Positions 52,789 through 61,988 are shown, counted from the stretch's first letter. The stretch is DNA of 64,000 nucleotides from Armatimonadota bacterium (GCA_030649165.1 JAUSGG010000058.1:1-64000); one strand, 5' to 3'. The notes: a model not told the origin generated them from the sequence alone. Program-made: numbers and translations.

Positions 52789-55098
52789 ATGGGTAAATTG
52801 AGTCGCAGGCAGCTTTTGAAGACCGGCCTTATTGGAACAGGCGCCTTGGCCTTCAACCAGGCGTTGGCTTCGGTTGGAGACCGTACGTTAGAGCTTGGAG
52901 GTCAGCAGGTTTCCAGGACGTCGGGCCGCATCCGGAGCAAGGTGGCTTCGACCTGTCTAAACTGTTACGCCCGCTGTGGCATTTTCGGCTACAGCTCGGA
53001 CGGAATGCTTGCCAAACTGTCAGGCATTCCCGGGCATCCGAACAACAGAGGACGCATGTGCGCCAAGGGACAGGCGGGTGTTAATCTGATCTACGATCCG
53101 GACCGGATCCTCCGCCCGATGAGACGTGTGGGCGCGCGCGGGGAAGGCAAATGGGAGCCGATAAGCTGGCGCCAGGCAATTGATGAAGTTGCGGTCAGGA
53201 TGAGGGATTTGGCTCAGTCCGGAAGGCAAAGTGAGTTTGTCCTGCACAGCACACGAGATGTTACTGCTCAGGGGTTCGCGCGCCGTTTCTGCCACGCTTT
53301 CGGATCGCCCAACGCGCTCGTCAATACGCCGCTCGGGGGCTGGAATAAAGCCCTCGCCCAGTTGATGACCTGGGGATCGCAGCACGAGATCAACGATGTA
53401 GCGAACACGGAATACATGCTTCTCTTCGGCGCAAATCCATTCGAGGCGCATATCCTCCGGACGAGCTTCGTTCAGCGCATAACGGAAGGACGGCTCACGA
53501 AGATAGCGCAGGAGCGAGTCCACCACGGGGCGAAAATGGTCACGTTCGATCCGCGGCTTTCCCAGACCGCGGGCAAGAGCGACGAATGGTTCCCGATCAG
53601 GCCAGGAACGGACGCGGCCGTGGCGCTGGCGATGTGCAACGTCATAATGAGGCACGGATTGCACGATCGGGAGTTCCTGGACAAGTGGACTAACTACTCA
53701 GCGGAGAAGCTGCAAGCGCACCTGGCAAGGTTCACGCCGGAATTCGCCGAGGCCGAGAGTGGTGTGCCCGCCGCCGACATAGAGCGCATTGCTCTGGAGT
53801 TCGCCAGCAGTAAGCCGAGCACAACGGTCTCCACCGGCGGTGTAACGAAGCACAGGAACGGAGTCTATAACGAGCGGGCGATAATGCTGCTGAACGCCGT
53901 CGCCGGCAACATAGACGTCCGCGGCGGATACTGCTTGCCCCGCACGATTAAGCTGGCGGAACCGTCGCCAATCCCGCCTCCGCCGTCGGCAAAGTCTCCA
54001 TTTGCGCAGTCGGCCGCGTTGGGCGTCTTCGAGGGCGAGGCTGGGATGGCCGAAGTGATCGAGTCCGGCAAAGCTCGCGTCGGGTTGTATATGTGCTACC
54101 GCGCTAATCCGTGCTATGAGTTTCCCAACACGAAGAGGGTACAGAATATATTCTCTGACGAAAAGCTCATGCCTTACATAGTCGCCATAGACTCATATCC
54201 CACCGAGACAGCCATGATGGCGGACCTGATCCTGCCGGACGCGATGTATCTGGAGACACTGGAATTGGAAACGCCTCCCGCTATGGACCTCGTGCCGTTC
54301 GTCAGTCTCCGTCAGCCTGTAGTCCAGGCAAGGGGATTGGTGAGGCCGGTGGAGGAGATTCTCATTGAGATCGCAAAGGCTATCGGCGGTGAGACGGCCA
54401 GGTACTTCAACTTCCAGAGTTACAGTGAGTACTTAGACGCGGAGATCGCGTCGGTCAAGCCGTTGATCAAGGCCGGAGGTATGTCTTATCTTGAGGACCA
54501 CGGTTTCTGGGTTGCGCCGACGAAGCCCGAATACCAGAGGTTTAAGAAGACCGGTTTTGGGACTCCTTCGGGGAAGTTCGAAGTATACTCGGAACGTCTT
54601 GCGGCGGCGGGATTCGATCCACTGCCAACCTACTCCCCGTTGATGGATGCCTCAAGTCTCAAAGACAACGAGTTCACTCTGATAACCCATCAGTGGAACG
54701 TCCACACTCACTCTCGAACGGCGGATTCCATGTGGTTGTCCGAGATCGTACACGATAACCCGCTTCTCATCAACGCCGATGTCGGTGAGAGACTGGGCCT
54801 GAAGACTGGAGATGAGGTCCGAGTGACAAGCAAAACGGGCTCGCTCAAGGTCAAGGTCAGGCTCACGGAAGGGATCAACCCCAAGGCGGTGGCCATCTCG
54901 GACAGTGTCGGCCATTGGGAATATGGTCGTGTGGCTCAGGCGAAATCGTTTGAGAGCAACATGCCGGAGACCGAACACATCTGGTGGCGGTCGGAAGGAA
55001 AAGGCGTCCATCCTCACTCGTTGATTGCCGACGACCCGGACCCGATGGGACACGGTCAATCGTGGATGGACACCACCGTCCGCATAGAAAGGGTATAG
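52789..55098 (+). CDS. molybdopterin oxidoreductase catalytic subunit (PsrA/PhsA/TtrA-like)
   Basis: 769 residues from ATG 52789, preceded by GGAGAGAAG. Twin-arginine signal MGKLSRRQLLKTGLIGTG. [4Fe-4S] ligands CLNCYARC and MCAKG (C-x2-C-x3-C-x~29-C). MGD-binding and other family stretches are VNTPLGGWNKALAQ, EYMLLFGANPFE, VTFDPRLSQTAGKSDEW and HEWNVHTHSRT-like ITHQWNVHTHSRTADS near the end. The Mo ligand position appears to lack an obvious Cys, Ser or Asp, so the class (sulfur, arsenic, DMSO-type) is open. MobA at 28486 would supply the cofactor. Third gene of the operon. Confidence 0.88.
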   Translation: MGKLSRRQLLKTGLIGTGALAFNQALASVGDRTLELGGQQVSRTSGRIRSKVASTCLNCYARCGIFGYSSDGMLAKLSGIPGHPNNRGRMCAKGQAGVNLIYDPDRILRPMRRVGARGEGKWEPISWRQAIDEVAVRMRDLAQSGRQSEFVLHSTRDVTAQGFARRFCHAFGSPNALVNTPLGGWNKALAQLMTWGSQHEINDVANTEYMLLFGANPFEAHILRTSFVQRITEGRLTKIAQERVHHGAKMVTFDPRLSQTAGKSDEWFPIRPGTDAAVALAMCNVIMRHGLHDREFLDKWTNYSAEKLQAHLARFTPEFAEAESGVPAADIERIALEFASSKPSTTVSTGGVTKHRNGVYNERAIMLLNAVAGNIDVRGGYCLPRTIKLAEPSPIPPPPSAKSPFAQSAALGVFEGEAGMAEVIESGKARVGLYMCYRANPCYEFPNTKRVQNIFSDEKLMPYIVAIDSYPTETAMMADLILPDAMYLETLELETPPAMDLVPFVSLRQPVVQARGLVRPVEEILIEIAKAIGGETARYFNFQSYSEYLDAEIASVKPLIKAGGMSYLEDHGFWVAPTKPEYQRFKKTGFGTPSGKFEVYSERLAAAGFDPLPTYSPLMDASSLKDNEFTLITHQWNVHTHSRTADSMWLSEIVHDNPLLINADVGERLGLKTGDEVRVTSKTGSLKVKVRLTEGINPKAVAISDSVGHWEYGRVAQAKSFESNMPETEHIWWRSEGKGVHPHSLIADDPDPMGHGQSWMDTTVRIERV

Positions 55099-55101
55099 CA
55101 A

Positions 55102-56580
55102 GTGGTCGCGCGTATTCTTGGAAAAGTCCTGAGCATTCATCCACGAGTGGCGATACGTTATGCGCCGCTCATTGCCATAATCGCCATTCTGCCGTTTTTC
55201 CCGCTCGCGTACTTCACTTCTCGCAACCCGATGTACTGCGCGTTCTGCCACAAGAAAACGCACGAGGCGGAACTCTGGCGCCATTCGCTGGTTCACCCTA
55301 CAAGCGTTGGCTGCATAGAATGCCACGCTGAGACTCGGGGGCTTATGCCGCGTGACTTTTCCGCGAAGCCGGAACGGGTGAACCACAACTGTGTACGATG
55401 CCACACGCTCGATCGGGTCCGGCAGATCGGCGAACCCGGTTACCGGTTCAAGAAGAACCCTAAGCGCGTGACCATTCCTCACGCGGTTCACCTGGATGCC
55501 ACCGGCAACGGCTGCAGTACGTGTCACTATAACATCGCACATGGGAAGCGCAACCCGGAGACCAACCGTCCCTCAATGGAATCGTGTTGGCGTTGTCACG
55601 AGGCGGACAGAAGGAACTGCACGAAATGCCATCCGGCGGGGACCGTTTCTCCGCCGAGGATGGCCGGCATAAGCGAGTACGAATGCCGCACCTGTCACGG
55701 GACGTTCCTGGATAAGATTCTGAGTTTCGAGGGACAGACGTACCAGCACAGAAAACACATCGAGAATGGCATTCTGTGCAGGAATTGCCACTCCACATCC
55801 GGACAGCACGGGACTCTTCTCATCAACAGCGACGACTGTATGCAATGTCACTCGAAGAAGAAGCCCGAGAGTCATACCGCCGAATGGCGGAAGCTGCACG
55901 GAAAAGCGGCGATGAAGAAGGAGCAGCCCTGCCACAGTTGTCACGAGAATAGGTTCTGCGACGCTTGCCATAACATTGAGATGCCGCATCCGGCGAACTG
56001 GTCAACCGCCCATGCCTCAAGTGGCGTGGCGTCCACGGGAATGTGCCGGAAGTGCCACGAGACGAGCTTCTGCAGGGATTGCCACAGCGGGTCGGCGTCC
56101 CCTCATGCCGCGGGATGGAAAGCTTCTCACGGCGGCGTGGCAAAGTCGTCGAAGCAAGCGTGCTCCAATTGCCATCAGCCGAGTAGCTGCTCGAAATGCC
56201 ACGGCCTGTCGATGCCTCATTCGGCAGGTTGGGTAACTGAACATGGAGCGCAGGCAACCGAGAAGCCGCGGCTGTGCGCGAAGTGCCACGCTAGCGGAAA
56301 GGTGAACGCTTGCGAGAACTGCCATAAGTCCAAGCGCCCTTCGTGGCATAACGCTTCCTTTACGAAAGAGCACCCGGCTATGGCGGGTCGAAAACCGCAG
56401 CTATGCGCACTGTGCCACGGCCGCAACGGGTGCGCGGACTGCCATGGCACGGAGATGCCGCACCCGAAAGACTGGATGGGCACGCACGGATCGAAGGGCG
56501 CGAGCTTCAAACAAGGATCGTTCTGCTTCAACTGCCACAAAATCGACAAATGCCGCACGTGTCACAGCGATAAGACCTGA
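55102..56580 (+). CDS. membrane-anchored multihaem cytochrome c with 21 CxxCH motifs
   Basis: 492 residues from GTG 55102, three bases after the catalytic gene's stop. A membrane helix at about 22-42 (IAIIAILPFFPLAYF) followed by NPMYCAFCHKKTHEAELWRH fits a NapC/NrfH-like anchor. I count 21 CxxCH haem sites (CAFCH, CIECH, CVRCH, CSTCH, CWRCH, CTKCH, CRTCH, CRNCH, CMQCH, CHSCH, CDACH, CRKCH, CRDCH, CSNCH, CSKCH, CAKCH, CENCH, CALCH, CADCH, CFNCH, CRTCH), one per 23 residues. Most repeats carry MPHPxxWxxxHG-like linkers, giving the axial His. It is likely an electron wire to or from the Mo enzyme, perhaps across the envelope. Confidence 0.92.
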   Translation: MVARILGKVLSIHPRVAIRYAPLIAIIAILPFFPLAYFTSRNPMYCAFCHKKTHEAELWRHSLVHPTSVGCIECHAETRGLMPRDFSAKPERVNHNCVRCHTLDRVRQIGEPGYRFKKNPKRVTIPHAVHLDATGNGCSTCHYNIAHGKRNPETNRPSMESCWRCHEADRRNCTKCHPAGTVSPPRMAGISEYECRTCHGTFLDKILSFEGQTYQHRKHIENGILCRNCHSTSGQHGTLLINSDDCMQCHSKKKPESHTAEWRKLHGKAAMKKEQPCHSCHENRFCDACHNIEMPHPANWSTAHASSGVASTGMCRKCHETSFCRDCHSGSASPHAAGWKASHGGVAKSSKQACSNCHQPSSCSKCHGLSMPHSAGWVTEHGAQATEKPRLCAKCHASGKVNACENCHKSKRPSWHNASFTKEHPAMAGRKPQLCALCHGRNGCADCHGTEMPHPKDWMGTHGSKGASFKQGSFCFNCHKIDKCRTCHSDKT

Positions 56581-56584
56581 AGAT

Positions 56585-56620
56585 GGAACCGGGCGGGAGC
56601 TATGACTCCCGCCCGGTTCC
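56585..56620 (+). terminator. strong hairpin after the cytochrome gene
   Basis: GGAACCGGGCGGGAG, loop CTATGA, CTCCCGCCCGGTTCC: a perfect 15-bp stem five bases after the stop. No T run follows. It is the first of four inverted repeats in 56585-56822. Confidence 0.6.
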
Positions 56621-56660
56621 ACATCCACATCACCTATATAAGGGCCATGTGGAATGTGGA
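56617..56660. repeat. second inverted repeat
   Basis: TTCCACATCCACAT pairs with ATGTGGAATGTGGAA (one extra base), loop about 15 bp. It overlaps the end of the first hairpin. Confidence 0.6.
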
Positions 56661-56707
56661 ATCGGCTGAAGAACCGGTGGTCGATACAATTCCACCTTTG
56701 GGACAAG

Positions 56708-56764
56708 GTGAGTTGTTGCCAGACTACAGCGCTATATAGGGGTTGGCAATTGGCAACAACTCAC
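56708..56764. repeat. third inverted repeat
   Basis: GTGAGTTGTTGCCA (56708-56721) pairs perfectly with TGGCAACAACTCAC (56751-56764), loop 29 bp. Confidence 0.7.
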
Positions 56765-56773
56765 GCCGGTGGA

Positions 56774-56822
56774 GTTTCTATCATCATATCATGCTATACA
56801 TGCATGAGGTGATGATAGAAAC
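56774..56822. repeat. fourth inverted repeat
   Basis: GTTTCTATCATCA (56774-56786) pairs perfectly with TGATGATAGAAAC (56810-56822), loop 23 bp containing ATGCTATACATGCATGAG. Confidence 0.7.
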
Positions 56823-56877
56823 GAAGAGCTGCTGTAGACAGGAGAATCGAATGTAATCATCAGCCACACATGGACCT

Positions 56878-56948
56878 CACCCTAACCCCCTCCGACACGG
56901 AGGGGGAACCTCTTCCCTCCCCGTTTCGGGGAGGGTTGGGGAGGGGTT
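56878..56948. repeat. two S-type C-rich hairpins in tandem
   Basis: ACCCTAACCCCCTCCGACACGGAGGGGGAA and CCTCCCCGTTTCGGGGAGGG, then TTGGGGAGGGG. Bases 56949-57330 hold no gene; the next start, 57331, has AGAAGGAG upstream. Confidence 0.6.
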
Positions 56949-57330
56949 AAGACGCGGTCATCGTCCACAAACGATGCTCCTGCTGCTGTAGATGCTTCCG
57001 GTCCGCAGTCGTGACACAGCAAGGAATACGGGTTTTTGACAACCCGGCTAAAATCCACTGAAATCGCGCTGAAACTACCCGAAACCGGCAGGGAATAGGA
57101 CCGAAACCGTTTGCCTTCGAACACAAAGCGCTCCAAAACGATGCGAAAACCCGCGTCGAAGACCATTGAGTCGAACCGCTAGCCTTCAACCGCCAACCGT
57201 CCGCCGGCTCTACCCCTAAGACCTTAACAAGCGGTAGGTGCGCCATGTCCACATGTGATATACTTATCCGGGCCGCGCCAGTCAGGCGTGCGCCGATGAT
57301 CCCTCACGTTTCAGAAGGAGCAATGCGACG

Positions 57331-58632
57331 ATGGCAATCGACAGCGCTTTGGTCAGTGGGAAGCTGGCTATTGACGGCGGGGAGCCGGTCAAGACTACGC
57401 CGAACTACCCCATGTACCCCGGTGGTATGGAGATAGGCGAGGAAGAGAAAAAGCTCGTGATGGAGGTGCTCGACCACAAGTACCTCTTCAGATACTACGG
57501 GCCGAAGGAGTATCCGTCGAAGGTCCGCGAGCTTGAGGTCCAGTGGGCGGATAAGATGGGCGTGAAGTACGCGCTTGCGGTGAACTCCTGTACCTCGGCG
57601 TTGATCTCCTCCCTGGTCGCATTGGGAGTCGGGCCGGGAGCGGAAGTTATCGTGCCCGGTTATACGTTCTTTGCGAGCTGCGCGTCGATTGTGGGGGCGA
57701 AGGCGATTCCCGTAATCGCTGAAGTAGACAGGTCCCTGACTTTGGACCCCGCGGATGTCGAAAAGAAGATCACCGATCGGACGAAGGCGATCATCGCCGT
57801 CCACATGCGCGGCGTGCCCTGCAAAATGGACGAGCTGATGGCGATCTCCAGGAAGCACAAGGTCCCGATTCTGGAAGACGTCGCGCAGGCGTGCGGCGGC
57901 TCGTACAAGGGGAAGATGTTGGGCAGCTTCGGCGAGTGCAACGCCTTCAGTCTGCAATACCACAAGATCATCACCGCGGGCGAGGGCGGAATTGTTACCA
58001 CTAATGACGCGCTGCTCAACGACCGGGCAATGGCTTATCACGACACCGCGGCGTGCTGGAGGCCTGATCGGTTCGGACTTCCGAGGTACGAGGGAGAGGT
58101 TTTCCCCGGAGTGAACTTCCGAATGAGCGAGTTGCACGGGGCGGTCGCGCTGGCGCAGCTTGGCAAATTGGACAACCTGCTCGCGGGTATGCGGCGCAAC
58201 AAGAAGCGCATCAAGGAGCAGATTGCGGGTATAGACGGCCTGGAGTTCCGCGAAGTCAACGATGAGGCGGGCGACACGGCGATTTGCCTGGTGTTCTTCC
58301 TGCCGGACGAGGAGATTACGCGCAAGTTCGGCCCCGCGCTGAAGGCGGAGGGCGTGGACGCCGGCTGTATTTTCGACAAGGGCGTTCCGGATTGGCACGT
58401 TTACGCTCATTGGAAGATGATTATAGACAAGGTGACCGCGACGCCGGAAGGCTGTCCGTATACTTGCTCCTATTACCAGGGGCCGACGCCGGAATACACG
58501 CCGGATATGAACCCGAATACGCTTGCGCTGCTGAGCAGGACCATACACATGGACATCCCGCCGCGGATGGATGAGCGCGATTGCGATATGGTCGCGACCG
58601 CGGTTCAGAAGGTGGCGAAGGCGTACCTGTAG
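57331..58632 (+). CDS. DegT/DnrJ/EryC1-family aminotransferase
   Basis: 433 residues. The PLP Lys lies in LQYHKIITAGEGGIV, with VNSCTSALISSL (phosphate loop), VPGYTFFASCASI and ILEDVAQACGGSYKGK before it. RMSELHGAVALAQL at about 270 is the common dimer-contact segment. The family makes amino sugars or aminocyclitols from keto sugars. It is longer than usual at the C-terminus (about 40 residues, TCSYYQGPTPEYTPDMN). Followed 27 bp later by an isomerase-like gene and then an MttB-like gene, all with good ribosome sites, so they are one operon. Substrate unknown. Confidence 0.88.
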   Translation: MAIDSALVSGKLAIDGGEPVKTTPNYPMYPGGMEIGEEEKKLVMEVLDHKYLFRYYGPKEYPSKVRELEVQWADKMGVKYALAVNSCTSALISSLVALGVGPGAEVIVPGYTFFASCASIVGAKAIPVIAEVDRSLTLDPADVEKKITDRTKAIIAVHMRGVPCKMDELMAISRKHKVPILEDVAQACGGSYKGKMLGSFGECNAFSLQYHKIITAGEGGIVTTNDALLNDRAMAYHDTAACWRPDRFGLPRYEGEVFPGVNFRMSELHGAVALAQLGKLDNLLAGMRRNKKRIKEQIAGIDGLEFREVNDEAGDTAICLVFFLPDEEITRKFGPALKAEGVDAGCIFDKGVPDWHVYAHWKMIIDKVTATPEGCPYTCSYYQGPTPEYTPDMNPNTLALLSRTIHMDIPPRMDERDCDMVATAVQKVAKAYL

Positions 58633-58659
58633 TTGTTGGTTGTTGGTTAAGGAGGGCAA

Positions 58660-59487
58660 ATGCCGAAGGTTGATATTTGTATCGATCCGATGTTTCCGGG
58701 GACGAGTCTGGCGGAGCGGGCAAGGCGCGTCGCGGACGCGGGGTTTCCGGCGGTGGAATTCTGGTTTTACGACCTGAAGTTCGACCGTCCCGACAAGGGC
58801 GAGCCGGTCTCCGCGCAGGAGGGTATGAAGCGCGTTGCGGAGCTTGCGGAAGTCTGTAGGGACACCGGAGTCGTGGTCAACAATATAGTGGTCAATGCGC
58901 CCGACGCGGGAATTGGCGGTTCGCTTGTCGATCCCGCCGACAGGCCGAAATACCTCAAACGGCTTGCGGAGACGATCAAGGTGGCGAAAGACCTCGGGTG
59001 CTCAAAGATGATCACCTGCACGGGTAACGCCCGGCTGGGCGTCTCGCGCGGGGAACAGCACAAGAGCGTGGTGGATACGTTGAAGGCGGCGGCGGAAATC
59101 GCCGCTCCGGCGGGGGTCACTCTGTTCCTCGAACCGTTGAACACTTTGGTGGACCACGACGGTTACTTCCTCGACAGCGCCGACGAGGGCGCGGAGATAG
59201 TGCGGGAAGTCGCAAGCCCGAATGTCAAGCTCCTTTACGACGTTTACCACATGCAGATCATGCAGGGGAACGTGCTGGCGAGGATAGAGAACTATATCGA
59301 CATCATCGGGCACTTCCACTCGGCGGGAGTTCCGGGCCGGCACGAGCTTTCAGAGGGCGAGCTGAACTATCCCGCGATACTAAAGAAGATCGATTCGCTG
59401 GGTTACAACGGGTACTTCGGCCTGGAGTATTGGCCGGCGCTGGACGACGCGGAGTCGCTGAGGCAGATGAGAGAACTGACTAGATAG
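58660..59487 (+). CDS. hydroxypyruvate-isomerase-like sugar isomerase (TIM barrel)
   Basis: 275 residues. Xylose isomerase-like TIM barrel: FPAVEFWFYDLK at about 30, MITCTGNARLGVSRGEQHK, LFLEPLNTLVDHDGYFLDS with the metal-ligand Glu and Asp, and VKLLYDVYHMQIMQGN with the Asp and His; GHFHSAGVPGRHELSEGELN and FGLEYWPALDD follow. These fit Hyi/OtnI-type isomerases, which act on hydroxypyruvate or oxo-tetronates. AAGGAGGG precedes the ATG by four bases. Confidence 0.85.
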   Translation: MPKVDICIDPMFPGTSLAERARRVADAGFPAVEFWFYDLKFDRPDKGEPVSAQEGMKRVAELAEVCRDTGVVVNNIVVNAPDAGIGGSLVDPADRPKYLKRLAETIKVAKDLGCSKMITCTGNARLGVSRGEQHKSVVDTLKAAAEIAAPAGVTLFLEPLNTLVDHDGYFLDSADEGAEIVREVASPNVKLLYDVYHMQIMQGNVLARIENYIDIIGHFHSAGVPGRHELSEGELNYPAILKKIDSLGYNGYFGLEYWPALDDAESLRQMRELTR

Positions 59488-59495
59488 GAGACAGT

Positions 59496-60974
59496 ATGGC
59501 AATCAGAAGCTTACAAGGTGGACAGTTCAAAGTTTTGACTGACGACCAGATGGAGCGCATTCATCTGGCCGTTCTGGAATTACTGGAAGACGTTGGTGTG
59601 CGAGTCGAGCACAGACAGGCGCTGGAGATCTTCGCCGACAACGGCTGCAGGGTCGATTTCGACAAGCAGATCGTGAAGGTGCCCGAGCACGTGCTGATGG
59701 CCGCGCTGAGCAACGCTCCGAGCAGGTTTACGCTGTACGGCAAGAAGCCGGAATACGACGTGCGAGTGAACGTCGACGACGTTTACACTATCGGCGGATC
59801 GTCGGCGCTGTCGGTTCTGGATTTGGATGACGGCCACCGCCGTCCCGCCACGTTGAATGACCTGGTGGATTTCACCCGCCTGCTCGACGCGATGGAGAAC
59901 CTGCACATAATGCACGCCATCGTCGTGCCGCAGGACATCCCGCAGCCCGGATTCGACCGCATACTCTGGGCGACGGTGATGAAGAACACCTACCGCAACT
60001 ATTACTCTCAGGGGCAGTGGGGAGTTAGCATTCGCGATCAGGTGGAGATGGCCAAGGTCATCCAGGGCAGCGAGGACGAGATCCGCCGGCATCCTCTTTT
60101 CACCGTGGTTCTGTGCATGATGAGCCCGTTGATCCACAGCGCTGAGCGCGTGGACGAGCTGATCGAGTGCGCGAAGTACGGTATTCCGGTTTACGTGGAG
60201 GTCGACGCGCAGTGTGGCAGCACGGCGCCGATCACGATTGCCGGCACGCTTGTCGAGGAGTGCGCGAACGTTCTCACCGGCATTGCGCTCACGCAGATGA
60301 TCAACCCCGGCAACCCGTGCATATTCTCGATAGCATCCGGGATTATGAATATGAACACCGGCGACTATTGCGGCGCCGGCCCCGAGGTCGGGTTACTGCA
60401 CGTGGCGACGGCGCAGATGGCGCACTTCTACGGTCTTCCGTTCCAGGGCGGGACCGGCATCGATTCGACGGTCCCCGACGCGCAGGCCGGTTACGAGCGA
60501 GCTATACAAGTGCTCACCAACGGCCTGGGCGGCACGAACTTCATCCACCTGTCCTTCGGTATGATGGAGCAAATGCTTCTCGCGAGCTATGAGCAGGTTG
60601 TCATCGACAACGAAATCCTCGGCGCGGCGTTCCGAGTTGTCCAGGGGGTCGAGGTAAACGAGGACACCATCGCGCTCGACGTGATCAAGGAAGTGGGCAT
60701 AGGCGGCAACTATCTTTCGCACGAGCATACGGTCAAATACCTGCGACCTCATTACTGGTTCCCGAAGGTCACAAACCGCGAGACGTGGGGACCGTGGATG
60801 GCCGCGGGCGGCAAGGATATGCGCGAGCGCGCCAAAGACCGCGCGAAAGAAATCCTGGCGACACATCATCCCAAGCCTCTGACCGACGAGCAGGAGCGCG
60901 AGATCGACCGAATCGCCAAGGCCGCGCAGGAGAAGGCGGTTGCGGGGGGCGCGTATAGTATGTCGGGGAGATAG
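59496..60974 (+). CDS. MttB-family (trimethylamine/glycine betaine methyltransferase-like) protein without pyrrolysine
   Basis: 492 residues. ERIHLAVLELLEDVGVRVEH at the start and CAKYGIPVYVEVDAQCGSTAPITIAG, FYGLPFQGGTGIDSTVPDAQ and FIHLSFGMMEQMLLASYEQVV are typical of the superfamily. True trimethylamine methyltransferases carry an in-frame TAG for pyrrolysine; this frame has none, so it belongs to the Pyl-less group, which acts on betaine, carnitine, proline betaine or other quaternary amines and gives the methyl group to a corrinoid protein. No corrinoid protein gene is in the window. Gap to the isomerase gene is 8 bp; GGAGA site. Confidence 0.85.
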   Translation: MAIRSLQGGQFKVLTDDQMERIHLAVLELLEDVGVRVEHRQALEIFADNGCRVDFDKQIVKVPEHVLMAALSNAPSRFTLYGKKPEYDVRVNVDDVYTIGGSSALSVLDLDDGHRRPATLNDLVDFTRLLDAMENLHIMHAIVVPQDIPQPGFDRILWATVMKNTYRNYYSQGQWGVSIRDQVEMAKVIQGSEDEIRRHPLFTVVLCMMSPLIHSAERVDELIECAKYGIPVYVEVDAQCGSTAPITIAGTLVEECANVLTGIALTQMINPGNPCIFSIASGIMNMNTGDYCGAGPEVGLLHVATAQMAHFYGLPFQGGTGIDSTVPDAQAGYERAIQVLTNGLGGTNFIHLSFGMMEQMLLASYEQVVIDNEILGAAFRVVQGVEVNEDTIALDVIKEVGIGGNYLSHEHTVKYLRPHYWFPKVTNRETWGPWMAAGGKDMRERAKDRAKEILATHHPKPLTDEQEREIDRIAKAAQEKAVAGGAYSMSGR

Positions 60975-61052
60975 GGGAGTCGGGAGTCAGGAGCCGGGGG
61001 CCAGGGCAGCATGTTCTGGCCCATCGCGAAGCTTTCGAGAGGAGGAATCAGC

Positions 61053-61988
61053 GTGAGAATTCGATTGTGGGTCGGTGTAGCGGTTGTGGTTCTGCTGAGC
61101 CTGGGGGCCGTAGTCGCTGGGGCAGTGGGTCAGCCGCAGAGCGATGCAGCGGGGGCAACCAAGGAAATCCCGCTGTACGATAGCAAACCAGGCACGAAGA
61201 TCGGCGACGTGCGCATTAACTCGAAGGACGGGGCGGAGATGATGTGGGTTCCGGCAGGGGAGTTCCTGATGGGATCGAGTGATCAGGAGATCGCGCTGGC
61301 GATGGTACTTTCCGCCCCTCCGCACCGGAGGGAAGCGGAGCGGTTTGCCGGCGAGAAGCCCCAGAGAAAGGTCTACCTCGACGGCTTCTGGATGTACAAG
61401 TACGAGGTGACAGTGAAGCAGTATCGGCATTATTGCGAGGATACCGGGAGGAAGATGCCGGTCGAGCCGAGATCGGGATGGAAGGATGACCATCCCATAG
61501 TGAACACCACATGGGACGATGGCTCGGCTTATGCGAAGTGGGCGGAAGCGTCTCTGCCGACGGAAGCTCAATGGGAGAAAGCCGCGAGGGGGACAGATGG
61601 GCACATCTGGCCGTGGGGGCACGGATGGCACTCCTCAAAGTGCGCGACTTCGGCGCGGAAGGAGCTGTTCAGCAGTCAGCCCGTTGGAAGCTGCCCGAGC
61701 GGGGCAAGTCGGTACGGATGCATGGACATGGTGGGCAACGTGTGGGAGTGGTGCGAGGACTGGTACGATGCAGATTACTACAAGACCGCACCTTCCCGAA
61801 ACCCACCCGGACCGGCGGAAGTCAAAGAATTCAGTTTCCTCGGAGCAGTCTTCAAACCTCGTGTGTTGCGCGGGGGCTCGTGGCTCGACGAGGAACCCGA
61901 CACCTTCCGCTGCGCCTTCCGCAGCTACGGATTCCCTCCGGCGCTCCTCAACGGCTATATCGGTGTTCGTTGCGCCAGGACTCCGTGA
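61053..61988 (+). CDS. formylglycine-generating-enzyme (sulfatase-modifying factor) domain protein, secreted
   Basis: 311 residues from GTG 61053, chosen because GAGAGGAGG lies upstream; an ATG at 61011 has no site. Signal peptide about 1-24 (VGVAVVVLLSLGAVVAG). The FGE/SUMF1-like domain (about 60-310) has MMWVPAGEFLMGSS, YKYEVTVKQYRHYCEDTG, LPTEAQWEKAARGTDG, YGCMDMVGNVWEWCEDWYD and VLRGGSWLDEEPDTF. True FGEs have an active-site Cys pair near the C-terminus; RCAFRS and VRCARTP hold only part of that, so a non-catalytic C-type-lectin-like role is possible. Confidence 0.82.
   Translation: MRIRLWVGVAVVVLLSLGAVVAGAVGQPQSDAAGATKEIPLYDSKPGTKIGDVRINSKDGAEMMWVPAGEFLMGSSDQEIALAMVLSAPPHRREAERFAGEKPQRKVYLDGFWMYKYEVTVKQYRHYCEDTGRKMPVEPRSGWKDDHPIVNTTWDDGSAYAKWAEASLPTEAQWEKAARGTDGHIWPWGHGWHSSKCATSARKELFSSQPVGSCPSGASRYGCMDMVGNVWEWCEDWYDADYYKTAPSRNPPGPAEVKEFSFLGAVFKPRVLRGGSWLDEEPDTFRCAFRSYGFPPALLNGYIGVRCARTP

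Noticed and set aside
59496-60974. Possible pyrrolysine codon in the MttB-like gene
   Set aside because: The frame is continuous with no in-frame TAG, so it belongs to the Pyl-less group.
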